From an uncultured Acetatifactor sp. (GTDB taxonomy: Bacteria > Bacillota > Clostridia > Lachnospirales > Lachnospiraceae): a stretch of 64,000 bases of DNA. Each line of letters begins with the position of its first letter. Position 1 is the first letter of the stretch. The notes beneath the pieces were generated by a model. The model did no database searches and was not told the origin of the DNA. It was given only the letters and a program-made list of their open reading frames with translations. This document shows positions 51,755-60,637 of the stretch, in pieces. The stretch covers positions 126,574 to 190,573 of the forward strand of contig CAJTZD010000002.1 in assembly GCA_910584235.1 (NCBI GenBank), given 5' to 3'. The translations under genes were made by a program, and so were the position numbers.

Positions 51755-52404
51755 CAAAAAAAGCAGTGATATTTGATTTGGACGGAACGCTTTCCGACTC
51801 CATTCACAGTATAAAATACAGCGGCGACAGGACAATGGAGCGGTTTGGATACGGTCCCTTTTCCGTGGAACAGTACAAATATTTTGCGGGGGACGGCGCG
51901 GCGAATCTGGTCAGGCGGGCTCTGGCAGCCGGAGGAGATACAGGCCTTGCGCATTTTGAAGAGGCTTATGCCCTTTACCGGGAGATTTTTGCGGAGAACT
52001 GCATGTACAGAGTGCGGCCATATGAGGGCATCCCGGAGCTTCTGGCCGCATTGAAAGCCCAGCATGTGAAGATCGCGGTTCTCTCCAACAAGCCCCATGC
52101 GGAGACTGTCAACGTGATAGAGACCCTGTTTGGAAAGAACTATTTTGACGTGACAGAGGGACAGCGGGAGGGCCTGCCCATCAAGCCCAGCCCGGACGGC
52201 GTATTTCGGATTCAGGATAGGCTGGGCCTTGGGGCGGATGAGCTGCTGTATCTGGGAGATACGGCTACGGATATGAAGACCGGAAAAGCCGCGGGGGCAT
52301 TTACCGTAGGCGCGCTCTGGGGCTTTCGGGACAGACAGGAACTGGAGGAGGGCGGAGCGGATGCCATAATCGAATACCCGCTGGAACTGCTTCGTTTTAC
52401 CTGA
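51751..52404 (+). CDS. HAD-family phosphatase (phosphoglycolate-type)
   Basis: 217 residues from the ATG at 51751, which overlaps the maf stop as ATGA and has AAAGGA nine bases upstream. HAD motifs: motif I VIFDLDGTLSDS, motif II VLSNKPHAETV, motif III Lys in IKPSPDGVF, motif IV LYLGDTATDMKTGKAAG. The small helical cap suits phosphoglycolate or pyrophosphate-type substrates, but substrate is not determined. Fourth gene of the ppx-ppk-maf run. Confidence 0.92.
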   Translation: MTKKAVIFDLDGTLSDSIHSIKYSGDRTMERFGYGPFSVEQYKYFAGDGAANLVRRALAAGGDTGLAHFEEAYALYREIFAENCMYRVRPYEGIPELLAALKAQHVKIAVLSNKPHAETVNVIETLFGKNYFDVTEGQREGLPIKPSPDGVFRIQDRLGLGADELLYLGDTATDMKTGKAAGAFTVGALWGFRDRQELEEGGADAIIEYPLELLRFT

Positions 52405-52499
52405 CCGAGATTTTTATATAAAATTTCTATGCAAAAAGTAGAATTTTAGCAAATTTTTTTGGTGAGATTTTGGAAAAAACAAAGGAATCATAGAATATA

Positions 52500-52528
52500 T
52501 TGACACATGCATGTAATCGTATTATCAT
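52500..52528 (+). promoter_or_regulatory. Promoter of the small acidic protein
   Basis: TTGACA (52500-52505), 17 bases, TATCAT (52523-52528). Confidence 0.6.
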
Positions 52529-52566
52529 GATATTAGATCTTCAAAATTCATAGGAGGACGAAAAAG

Positions 52567-52827
52567 ATGCAATTTGACGATGACGTGTTGGAGTGCTTTT
52601 TGGAAAATCAACTGCAATTGTTCCCTGAAAAGGTGGCGGAGACCCTGGAAGAAGCTGAAGATTTTCTGGAAGACTGCATGGCAGTGGTGGTCGATTCCGT
52701 AGAAGAAGTGCTTGCGTACTTCGAGGAAGAAGGCATTGATACGGAGGGCGTCATGAATGAAGAGATTCTGGACGCAGACGAAGTATTCGACATCGGCGAT
52801 GGCAGATATCTGATCGTGGAAGGGTAA
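52567..52827 (+). CDS. Small highly acidic protein (86 aa)
   Basis: 86 residues, very Glu/Asp-rich and Val/Leu-rich (FDDDVLECFLENQLQLFPEK; VVVDSVEEVLAYFEEEGIDT). No basic cluster, no signal peptide, one Cys in DCMAV. I do not recognise it; small acidic proteins of this size can act as regulators or DNA mimics, but nothing in it proves that. It has its own promoter and a strong downstream terminator, and its ATG is preceded by AGGAGGACGAAAAAG, so a stand-alone, well-expressed gene is likely. Confidence 0.8.
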   Translation: MQFDDDVLECFLENQLQLFPEKVAETLEEAEDFLEDCMAVVVDSVEEVLAYFEEEGIDTEGVMNEEILDADEVFDIGDGRYLIVEG

Positions 52828-52842
52828 ATGGCAAATGGGGGT

Positions 52843-52876
52843 AAAAAAGGACAGTCACAGATGACTGTCCTTTTTT
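52843..52876. terminator. Bidirectional terminator
   Basis: AAAAAAGGACAGTCA-CAGA-TGACTGTCCTTTTTT. Its right arm overlaps the last codons and stop of the reverse PHP gene, so it can serve both converging genes. Confidence 0.9.
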
Positions 52877-53802
52877 ATAACTTCTTTTATATCCCGCAGA
52901 ACCGAATAGGGAACATATAGGCTTCCGTACCCTGTTCCCAGATCCAGCCCGGGTTTATTAGCGCCGTGAAAATCGCTGCCGCCGCTGACCAGGAGGTTGT
53001 ATTTTCTGGCCAAAGCCCGCATTTTTCGCTCGTCGAAAGCGGTATAGGTACTGTAAATGGCTTCCAGAGCCACCAGGCCGGCCTCAGCCAGCAAGACGGT
53101 CAGGGTGTCCAGATCCTCGTCGCTCATATGATAGAGAACCGGGTGGGCCAGGATAGGGATGCCTCCGGCGGACAGAATCAGTTTTACCGCATCCACCGGG
53201 GTTACCTTTTCCCGGGGCACGAAGCAGGGACAGTGGTCCCCGATATAGCGGTCAAAGGCATCCGACATACTCTTCACATAGCCATGGTTCAACATATATT
53301 TGGCGTAATGGGCCCTTGTGATGACGGCGTCGGGGAATTCTGCCAGCAGGGCTTCGTAGGCTACGGGAAGCCCTGCTTCTGTCAGGAGGCGGCACATCTT
53401 CCGGTTCCGCAGGGTCCTGGAATCCACGAAATCCCGCAGCTTCTGAACAAAGGCTGAATTGTGATAATCAATATAGAGGCCCAGGACATGTATGTCATGT
53501 CCCTGATATTCCGTGGAAAACTCAATGCCGGGGATGACCTCGGGCACCGCCGCCCCGGAATCGTTTATCAGTCGTTTTGCCCAAGGAGCGGCATTTTGGC
53601 CCTCCTCGCCGGCGGCATCCCCTGCCCGATCCCGCCGGAGCATGTCCGCATAGCGTTCGGCCTCCTCCAGACCGTCAATGGTGTCATGGTCGGTGAGGGC
53701 AAAAGCCGCCAGCCCTTTTTCACAGGCATAGTCCACCAATTGCGTGGGCGTGAAGCTTCCGTCGGAACGGTTGGAATGAACATGTAAATCTACTGCCAGC
53801 AT
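52855..53802 (-). CDS. PHP-domain phosphoesterase (RNase AM/TrpH-like)
   Basis: 315 residues. PHP metal site: DLHVHSNRSDGS (HxH), ALTDHDTIDG, EFSTEYQGHDIHVLGLY, SGGSDFHGAN. Belongs to the YciV/TrpH group, whose members hydrolyse 3',5'-bisphosphonucleotides or act as 5'-3' exoribonucleases on short RNA. A short insertion (RAGDAAGEEGQNAAPWAK) follows the HD-type segment. Downstream of the ABC-F gene by 68 bases on the same strand. Confidence 0.9.
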   Translation of the reverse strand: MLAVDLHVHSNRSDGSFTPTQLVDYACEKGLAAFALTDHDTIDGLEEAERYADMLRRDRAGDAAGEEGQNAAPWAKRLINDSGAAVPEVIPGIEFSTEYQGHDIHVLGLYIDYHNSAFVQKLRDFVDSRTLRNRKMCRLLTEAGLPVAYEALLAEFPDAVITRAHYAKYMLNHGYVKSMSDAFDRYIGDHCPCFVPREKVTPVDAVKLILSAGGIPILAHPVLYHMSDEDLDTLTVLLAEAGLVALEAIYSTYTAFDERKMRALARKYNLLVSGGSDFHGANKPGLDLGTGYGSLYVPYSVLRDIKEVIKKDSHL

Positions 53803-53870
53803 TGGATATTCCCTGCCTTTCTCACTGATGGGCCTGAAAGGTGCCGTTTTGCCCCAAAAGCCTGTGGACT

Positions 53871-55508
53871 CTAATTGTCGTCCTCCTCTTTCTGGGCGGT
53901 GAAGATAGTGCGCTTCCTTGCCATCTCGTCATTTGCCAGATATTCGTCGTAGGTAGTGATCTTGTCGATCATATGTCCGTCCGGCAGCAGTTCTATGATG
54001 CGGTTGGCCGTGGTCTGCACGAACTGATGGTCATGGCAGGAGAACAGGGCCACTCCCGGGAACTTGATCAGCCCGTTGTTCAGGGAGGTGATGGACTCCA
54101 TGTCCAGATGGTTGGTGGGCTCGTCCAGCACCAGGCAGTTGGCGCCGCTGATCATCATCTTGGACAGCAGACAGCGGACTTTCTCGCCTCCGGAGAGCAC
54201 CTTTACCTTTTTCACCCCATCCTCCCCTGCGAAAAGCATCCGGCCTAAGAATCCGCGCACATAGGTCACGTCTTTCACCGGGGAATAGCCGGTGAGCCAC
54301 TCCGCGATGGTCAGGTCATTGTCGAATTCCTTGGTGCTGTCCTTGGGAAAGTAGGCCTGGGAGGTGGTGACGCCCCATTTATAATGGCCCTCGTCCGGCT
54401 CCATCTCCCCCATGAGGATCTGGAAGAGGGTAGTCTTGGCCAGCTCCTGGCTTCCTATGAATGCGATCTTGTCGTCATGTCCCATGACAAAGGAGATATC
54501 GTCCAGAACTTTTTCCCCGTTTATGGTCTTGGACAGATGCTCCACCGTAAGCACCTCGTTTCCGATCTCCCTGTCAGGGCGGAAATCGATATAAGGGTAT
54601 TTACGGCTGGAGGGCCGGATGTCGTCCAGCTCGATTTTCTCCAGGGCGCGCTTTCTGGAGGTAGCCTGCTTGGACTTGGAGGCGTTGGCGGAGAAGCGGG
54701 AGATGAATTCCTGCAGCTCCTTGATCTTCTCCTCCTTTTTCTTGTTGGCCTCTTTCATCTGGCGCACCAGCAGCTGGCTGGACTCATACCAGAAGTCATA
54801 GTTGCCGGCGTAGAGCTGTATCTTGTTGTAGTCGATGTCGGCGGTATGGGTACATACCTTATTTAGGAAATAACGGTCATGGGACACCACGATGACCGTG
54901 TTTTCGAAATCGATGAGGAAGTCCTCCAGCCATGCGATGGCGTCCAGATCCAGATGGTTGGTGGGCTCGTCCAAGAGCAGTATGTCCGGATTGCCAAACA
55001 AAGCCTTGGCCAACAACACTTTTACTTTCAGGCTGCCGTCCAGGTCTTTCATCGTGGCATAATGCAGCTCAGTGTCTATCCCCAGGCCGTTTAACAGCAT
55101 GGCGGCGTTGGACTCCGCCTCCCAGCCGTCCATCTCGGCGAACTCCGCCTCCAGATCGCTGACGAGAATGCCGTCTTCATCGGAGAAATCCTCCTTGGCA
55201 TAGATGGCATCCTTTTCTTTCATGATTTCATACAGGCGCGCATTGCCCATAATGACCGTATCCATGACGGAATACTCGTCGTATTTAAAGTGATCCTGCT
55301 CCAGCACGGAGAGACGTTGCCCGGGGGTGATGACGATGGTTCCGCTGGTGGTCTCCAGATCGCCGGAGAGAATCCGCAGGAAAGTGGACTTTCCCGCGCC
55401 GTTGGCGCCGATGACGCCGTAGCAGTTGCCTTCGGTGAACTTGATGTTCACATCCTCGAATAATGCTTTTTTGCCGATCCGCAAGGTTACATTGTTTACA
55501 CTGATCAT
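53871..55508 (-). CDS. ABC-F family ATPase
   Basis: 545 residues from the ATG at 55508 (AACGAGGATTCAAA upstream; an in-frame start at 55568 would add an implausible basic stretch). Two ABC domains joined by a helical linker (about 240-320, KEEKIKELQEFISRFSANAS) with no membrane helices: a ribosome-acting ABC-F protein, close to the YkpA/YbiT type. Domain 1: GANGAGKSTF, LLLDEPTNHLD, but the signature reads LDGSLKVKVLL rather than LSGG. Domain 2: signature LSGGEKVRCLL and CLVLDEPTNHLD are intact, but the Walker A is IGSQELAKTTLF, missing the usual Gly before Lys. Such mixed sites occur in this subfamily. Confidence 0.9.
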   Translation of the reverse strand: MISVNNVTLRIGKKALFEDVNIKFTEGNCYGVIGANGAGKSTFLRILSGDLETTSGTIVITPGQRLSVLEQDHFKYDEYSVMDTVIMGNARLYEIMKEKDAIYAKEDFSDEDGILVSDLEAEFAEMDGWEAESNAAMLLNGLGIDTELHYATMKDLDGSLKVKVLLAKALFGNPDILLLDEPTNHLDLDAIAWLEDFLIDFENTVIVVSHDRYFLNKVCTHTADIDYNKIQLYAGNYDFWYESSQLLVRQMKEANKKKEEKIKELQEFISRFSANASKSKQATSRKRALEKIELDDIRPSSRKYPYIDFRPDREIGNEVLTVEHLSKTINGEKVLDDISFVMGHDDKIAFIGSQELAKTTLFQILMGEMEPDEGHYKWGVTTSQAYFPKDSTKEFDNDLTIAEWLTGYSPVKDVTYVRGFLGRMLFAGEDGVKKVKVLSGGEKVRCLLSKMMISGANCLVLDEPTNHLDMESITSLNNGLIKFPGVALFSCHDHQFVQTTANRIIELLPDGHMIDKITTYDEYLANDEMARKRTIFTAQKEEDDN

Positions 55509-55901
55509 TTTGAATCCTCGTTTCCTGAAATTGGTTTTACCTTTTCCTACCTTTATCATTATACACAAAACGCCCGATTAGTCAACAATTCCGCGAGCAG
55601 GATTGCTGGTCTAGGCTTCGTCTGCGCTCGTTTTCCGTCTGTGCGGACCATGCGCCACTGGGGCATAGCATTCCTTGTGCATTCGAAAAGTCATAGGCTT
55701 TAATATACAGGTACGCATGTGTACTTGGCTCATTGCAGACGGGAATCCAGGAAAAGCCACATCGCGGCAAGTCTGATGTGCTATGGATATTCTATGGTCC
55801 GTCAGAAGACGTCTGATTGTGCAAATTGCCGCGGGTGGAAAAGGACAGATGGACAGATTGCACGAAATTACCGGATATGCCCAAAACTGGCAGAATTTGG
55901 C

Positions 55902-55970
55902 TTGCTATTCCATTGGCAAATTGTTACAATAGAAATTAGGTAGCAGAATCCGCTTCCGGATTCCGCTATA
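55902..55970 (+). promoter_or_regulatory. ppdK promoter and leader hairpin
   Basis: TTGCTA (55902-55907), 17 bases, TACAAT (55925-55930). Downstream, TAGCAGAATCCG-CTTC-CGGATTCCGCTA (55942-55967) forms a hairpin in the leader. The rest of the gap (55570-55900) contains no gene I can support. Confidence 0.6.
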
Positions 55971-56056
55971 AGTAAAGACATACATTTTTATGTTCTTTGT
56001 CCGAGGCAGCCATATCCATGACTGTCTAAAACTAATTTAGAAAGGGAGAGATAACA

Positions 56057-58678
56057 ATGAAAAAATGGGTGTACTTGTTTACGGAAGGGAACGCGGACAT
56101 GCGTGAGCTTCTGGGCGGCAAGGGTGCGAATCTGGCAGAGATGACCGGACTCGGCCTTCCGGTTCCGCAGGGCTTTACCATCACTACGGAGGCCTGTACA
56201 CAATACTATGAGGATGGAAGAGAGATCAACGATGAGATTCAGGGACAGATCAATGAATACATCGTCAAGATGGAAGAGATCACTGGCAAGAAGTTCGGCG
56301 ACAAGGAGAATCCCCTCCTGGTATCCGTCCGCTCCGGCGCAAGGGCTTCCATGCCTGGTATGATGGACACGATTCTGAACTTAGGGCTAAACGAGGACGT
56401 GGTGAATGTCATCGCCGGGAAATCAGGCAATCCCCGCTGGGCATGGGACTGCTACAGAAGATTTATCCAGATGTACTCCGATGTGGTCATGGAAGTGGGC
56501 AAGAAGTACTTCGAGCAGCTCATTGACGCCATGAAAGCGAAGAAAGGCGTGAAGCAGGACGTGGAGCTCACCGCTGACGACCTGAAAGAACTGGCAGGTC
56601 AGTTCAAGGCTGAGTACAAGGCCAAGATCGGCACTGCTTTCCCGGACGATCCCAAGGAGCAGCTTATGGGCGCCATCAAGGCTGTGTTCCGTTCCTGGGA
56701 CAACCCCCGCGCCAATGTGTACCGCCGCGACAACGACATCCCTTATTCCTGGGGTACTGCAGTAAACGTACAGTCCATGGCTTTCGGCAATATGGGCGAT
56801 GACTGCGGTACAGGCGTTGCGTTCACACGGGATCCGGCTACCGGTGAAAAGGGGCTGTTCGGCGAATTTTTGACCAATGCACAGGGCGAGGACGTGGTTG
56901 CAGGTGTCCGCACCCCTATGAAGATTACCGAGATGGCGGACAAGTTCCCCGAGGCTTTTGAGCAGTTTAAGGATGTGTGCAAGACCCTGGAGAATCATTA
57001 CAGAGATATGCAGGATATGGAGTTCACCGTTGAGCATGGCAAGCTGTACATGCTGCAGACAAGGAACGGCAAGAGGACGGCCCAGGCTGCTCTGAAGATT
57101 GCCTGCGATCTGGTGGACGAGGGCATGCGTTCCGAGCAGGAGGCTGTGGCCATGATCGATCCCCGCAACCTTGACACCCTGCTTCACCCGCAGTTTGACA
57201 CGGCCGCCCTGAAAGCCGCCACACCCGCCGGCAGAGGCCTTGGCGCATCCCCCGGCGCTGCCTGCGGCAAAATCGTATTTACGGCAGAGGACGCGGAAGC
57301 GTGGCATGCGAGAGGCGAGAAAGTTGTTCTTGTACGTCTGGAGACTTCTCCTGAGGACATCACCGGCATGAAAGCGGCTCAGGGTATCCTGACAGTCCGC
57401 GGCGGCATGACCTCCCATGCGGCAGTGGTTGCCCGCGGTATGGGAACCTGCTGCGTATCCGGCTGCGGCGATATCGCCATGGACGAGGAGAACAAGAGAT
57501 TCACACTGGCAGGCAAGGAGTACCATGAGGGAGACTACCTGTCCATCGACGGCACGACGGGCAATATCTACGACGGTCAGATTCCTACCGTGGACGCTAC
57601 AATAGCAGGTGAGTTCGGCAGGGTCATGGCCTGGGCCGACAAATACAGAAAGCTGAAAGTGCGCACCAATGCGGACACACCCGCCGACGCGAAGAAAGCC
57701 AGAGAGCTGGGTGCGGAAGGCATCGGCCTGTGCCGTACGGAGCATATGTTCTTCGAGGAAGACAGGATTGCCGCTTTCCGTGAGATGATCTGCTCCGACA
57801 CCGTAGAGGAGAGAGAGGCTGCCCTGGAGAAGATTCTGCCTTACCAGCAGGGCGATTTCGAGAAGCTCTATGAGGCTCTGGAGGGATATCCTGTGACCAT
57901 CCGTTTCCTGGATCCGCCTCTTCACGAGTTCGTGCCTACTGAGGAAGCCGACATCGAGAAGCTGGCTGCCGCTCAGGGCAAGACCGTGGAGGAGATTAAG
58001 AATATCATCGCAGGCCTCCATGAGTTCAATCCCATGATGGGCCACAGGGGATGCCGTCTGGCAGTGACTTATCCCGAAATTGCCAGGATGCAGACCAAGG
58101 CTGTCATCCGTGCCGCAATCAATGTGCAGAAAGCGCATCCCGGCTGGAAGATGAAGCCCGAGATCATGATTCCTTTGATCTGCGATGTAAAAGAACTGAA
58201 ATATGTGAAAAAGATTGTGGTGGATACCGCTGACGCGGAGATCAAGGCTTCGGGAATTGATCTGTATTATGAGGTAGGCACTATGATCGAAATTCCCAGG
58301 GCTGCTCTTATCGCTGACGAGATTGCCGCAGAGGCTGATTTCTTCTGCTTCGGAACGAATGATCTGACCCAGATGACATTTGGCTTCTCACGGGATGATG
58401 CGGGCAAGTTCCTGACGGCTTACTACGATTCCAAGATTTTGGAGAATGATCCGTTCGCGAAGCTGGATCAGAACGGCGTGGGCAAGCTGATGGATATGAC
58501 CATCAAGCTGGGCAAGCCGGTGAATCCCAAGATGCATGTGGGTATCTGCGGTGAGCATGGCGGGGATCCCTCTTCTGTGGAGTTCTGCCACAAGATCGGG
58601 CTGGATTATGTTTCCTGTTCGCCGTTCAGGGTGCCTATTGCCAGGTTGGCGGCAGCACAGGCGGCAATCTTGAATTGA
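56057..58678 (+). CDS. ppdK: Pyruvate, phosphate dikinase
   Basis: Interconverts pyruvate + ATP + Pi and PEP + AMP + PPi, with a swivelling phosphohistidine domain. 873 residues, as expected. N-terminal ATP-grasp: GGKGANLAEMTGLGLPVP and RASMPGMMDTILNLGLN. Central phosphohistidine: GGMTSHAAVVARGMG. C-terminal TIM barrel with LGAEGIGLCRTEHMF, the PEP-binding DLTQMTFGFSRDD and catalytic Cys in GICGEHGGDP. Strong GC-ending codon bias, consensus AAAGGGAGA site and own promoter indicate high expression; with pckA it covers the PEP/pyruvate node. Confidence 0.97.
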   Translation: MKKWVYLFTEGNADMRELLGGKGANLAEMTGLGLPVPQGFTITTEACTQYYEDGREINDEIQGQINEYIVKMEEITGKKFGDKENPLLVSVRSGARASMPGMMDTILNLGLNEDVVNVIAGKSGNPRWAWDCYRRFIQMYSDVVMEVGKKYFEQLIDAMKAKKGVKQDVELTADDLKELAGQFKAEYKAKIGTAFPDDPKEQLMGAIKAVFRSWDNPRANVYRRDNDIPYSWGTAVNVQSMAFGNMGDDCGTGVAFTRDPATGEKGLFGEFLTNAQGEDVVAGVRTPMKITEMADKFPEAFEQFKDVCKTLENHYRDMQDMEFTVEHGKLYMLQTRNGKRTAQAALKIACDLVDEGMRSEQEAVAMIDPRNLDTLLHPQFDTAALKAATPAGRGLGASPGAACGKIVFTAEDAEAWHARGEKVVLVRLETSPEDITGMKAAQGILTVRGGMTSHAAVVARGMGTCCVSGCGDIAMDEENKRFTLAGKEYHEGDYLSIDGTTGNIYDGQIPTVDATIAGEFGRVMAWADKYRKLKVRTNADTPADAKKARELGAEGIGLCRTEHMFFEEDRIAAFREMICSDTVEEREAALEKILPYQQGDFEKLYEALEGYPVTIRFLDPPLHEFVPTEEADIEKLAAAQGKTVEEIKNIIAGLHEFNPMMGHRGCRLAVTYPEIARMQTKAVIRAAINVQKAHPGWKMKPEIMIPLICDVKELKYVKKIVVDTADAEIKASGIDLYYEVGTMIEIPRAALIADEIAAEADFFCFGTNDLTQMTFGFSRDDAGKFLTAYYDSKILENDPFAKLDQNGVGKLMDMTIKLGKPVNPKMHVGICGEHGGDPSSVEFCHKIGLDYVSCSPFRVPIARLAAAQAAILN

Positions 58679-58752
58679 TGCCATAGGAATTTGGGTACTC
58701 ACAGGCGAAAGTATGGAAGAATGGCTTAAAATCAAGGGTTTTTAGGCTTGGA

Positions 58753-58788
58753 GGGGTTCATCACGGTGGGTGATGGGCCCCTATTTTT
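58753..58788 (+). terminator. Terminator after ppdK
   Basis: GGGG-CATCAC ... GTGATG-CCCC stem followed by TATTTTTG. Confidence 0.85.
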
Positions 58789-58834
58789 GTGTTTTTTAAT
58801 ACCGCTGATAGGATGGCGATTGGGGATAAAATCG

Positions 58835-59042
58835 TACTATCAGGCAAAAGTATACTTTCACGCAAAAGTCAGGGGTTTCCGTGATAGTATAAAGTGGAAA
58901 GGTAAAAAGGAGTAGGATATTGTTGGGTTTAGGTGAAAAGAGTATTAGCTTGACGGAAAATGCTGTAGAAAAACGGGGATATGATACAAACACGGAAACT
59001 GCCCGGAGTTTTCGGGATAATACAGGCAGTTTCTGTGATAGT
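58835..59042. repeat. Iteron-like repeats, cluster A
   Basis: At least six 16-bp copies related to TACTATCACGGAAACT. Direct: 58835 (TACTATCAGGCAAAAG), 58853 (TACTTTCACGCAAAAG), 58985 (TACAAACACGGAAACT). Inverted: 58874-58889, 59007-59022 and 59027-59042 (CAGTTTCTGTGATAGT). Spacing is less regular than in cluster B. The cluster lies between ppdK and the HEPN-like gene and contains no other gene. Confidence 0.8.
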
Positions 59043-59235
59043 TTGGAGGTTCGCCTGCTTATATGCAAAATTTGTAGTTTGTGGTATGCTATATTTGAAG
59101 TATTTGAAAATAAAATTTATTTTATTTTCATGTGTTTATCACAACTGCAAAAAACTGTCAGATATGTTATTATGATTTTGCAAAGGAAAGGGTCCATAAT
59201 TTTGGTAGAATGCGATAAGCAAGGAGGAAAAATAA

Positions 59236-60147
59236 ATGAGTAATTTTAATAATAATGAGTACCAGAGTTTAGTTGCAGATATAATTGGAGATACATTTTA
59301 TAAAGATATCTCTCTTAGCGGAAAGATATCTTTTATAAGAAAATATGCAGAAGTTATTATTCGGAAGATATTGGATATTAATCCAAGTCAGGCAGTAACA
59401 TTAGGAGCATCAAATATCCAAAATAGACTAGAAAGATTGCCCAATCATGAGTTTATAGAAATGGCTGTAGAAACTATTCGCGGAAAAGGGAATCAGTCGA
59501 TACATACACAACATTTAGCAGGTTTTGCACCAGAAGATTTTGATAAGGTGATAGATGCCTTATTTGATATGCTATCGTTTTTACTTATAAATTACTTTGA
59601 AAAATATGACTTTGGATCACGAAATGATGTATTATACTCTTTTTCTTTGCTTCCGCCCATAATAAGATATAAGGTCTTGATGTTTTTATATAGAAAACAT
59701 CCTAATAACATTTCAGTAATTGATAAGCTGGTTTTAGCAACTGTAAAGGCGTTTAGTATTGATGAAGCAATTGAATGGGTGGAAAAAGAGAAAGATGCAT
59801 TAGTTCAGATGGGAACAGTGACAGAGAAGGCGTATAATGAAATTGTTGAAAAGGGAGGAGTGGAACTTGCTGAGATTATTCGGAGTTCCTCACCAGCTAA
59901 TATGTATTTGTTATGTAGAATGAAAATTTCGCAAGTAGGTGGTGTGATTAACAGTAGAGGAGTTTTATATTCAGATTTTGAAAGTGCTTTGCCCCATTAT
60001 AAATCTAAAGGAATATTAATGGGAGATGATTTGGAAACGAAGGAATTTAATGATATTATGAATTTTTTGTATCTCGGTAGGAAAGAGAAGATGAAAGAAA
60101 TATCAAGTGAAACTAATCCCTATATGGTTATAAATTTTATTTCTTAA
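59236..60147 (+). CDS. HEPN/DUF4145-like protein, possible abortive-infection type
   Basis: 303 residues starting at ATG 59236 with AAGGAGG upstream. AT-rich and unlike its chromosomal neighbours. Residues 28-120 resemble the DUF4145/HEPN fold: FIRKYAEVIIRKIL, then IRGKGNQSIHTQH (compare the family's IRxxGNxAVH). The C-terminal 170 residues (RYKVLMFLYRKHPN ... AIEWVEKEKDALVQMG) are unassigned. HEPN domains often are RNases in toxin-antitoxin or abortive-infection systems, but Arg82 to His90 does not fit Rx4-6H. Repeat clusters on both sides suggest it is cargo of a small replicating or mobile unit (inference). Confidence 0.65.
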   Translation: MSNFNNNEYQSLVADIIGDTFYKDISLSGKISFIRKYAEVIIRKILDINPSQAVTLGASNIQNRLERLPNHEFIEMAVETIRGKGNQSIHTQHLAGFAPEDFDKVIDALFDMLSFLLINYFEKYDFGSRNDVLYSFSLLPPIIRYKVLMFLYRKHPNNISVIDKLVLATVKAFSIDEAIEWVEKEKDALVQMGTVTEKAYNEIVEKGGVELAEIIRSSSPANMYLLCRMKISQVGGVINSRGVLYSDFESALPHYKSKGILMGDDLETKEFNDIMNFLYLGRKEKMKEISSETNPYMVINFIS

Positions 60148-60240
60148 AAAGGCAGCTGAATGGGTCTGACCATTCAAATTATTTGTTGAAATATAGGAGA
60201 TATTGTCGAATGGTGTCAAGGTGTCTTAGTTTCCGGCAGA

Positions 60241-60325
60241 TACGGACACGGAAAGCCTACAAAGCCCGTAAACACGGCACTTTCGGCACTACATAGCTTT
60301 CAAAGTTACATTATTTCCGTGTGCT
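60241..60325. repeat. Degenerate iteron-like copies
   Basis: TACGGACACGGAAAG (60241-60255) and an inverted ATTTCCGTGTGC (about 60312-60323) are weaker relatives of the same 16-bp unit, plus AAACACGGCACTTTCGG between. They fill the gap before the main array. Confidence 0.45.
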
Positions 60326-60375
60326 TTTATGGGCATTTTTACATTTGTAAGGGTACGAACGGTTGTTCTGGGGTT

Positions 60376-60596
60376 GTTTTGCCTGATAGTATATACTCGT
60401 AGGCAAAAGTCGGTTATTATCACGGAAACCCGGATACTCGCACGGAAACTGCTGTACTATCACGCAAAAGTCGATACTATCAGGCAAAACCCTTATACGA
60501 ACACGGAAACTGTCTGTATTATCACGGAAACCCGATGGGAGTTTTCGTGATACTATAAGAGTTTACGTGATAGTGTAAAGAGTTTTCGTGTTTGTA
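60376..60596. repeat. Iteron-like array with 20-21 bp phase, cluster B
   Basis: Eleven copies of a 16-bp unit. Inverted at 60376. Direct at 60394, 60415, 60435, 60455, 60475, 60496, 60517 (steps 21, 20, 20, 20, 21, 21). Inverted at 60540, 60560, 60581 (steps 20, 21). Two unit types alternate: CACGGAAAC(C/T) and CA(C/G)GCAAAA(G/C), with 5' halves TACTAT, TATTAT, TACTCG or TACGAA. The two-turn helical phase means a protein would bind one DNA face. No gene overlaps it. Confidence 0.85.
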
Positions 60597-60637
60597 TATG
60601 AGAAAAACGGTAAAAACTGAATGAATAAATGACAATG

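Noticed and set aside
55719..55943. 74-codon frame ahead of ppdK
   Set aside because: It runs over the ppdK promoter and has no ribosome site or recognisable product.
56423..58138. 571-codon reverse open frame inside ppdK
   Set aside because: It is the mirror of a strongly GC-biased real gene; no ribosome site and a translation without domain features.
60394..60596. CRISPR array at the 20-21 bp repeat
   Set aside because: Units are 16 bp with only 4-5 bp between them, vary in sequence, and change orientation; there are no spacer-length gaps and no cas genes.
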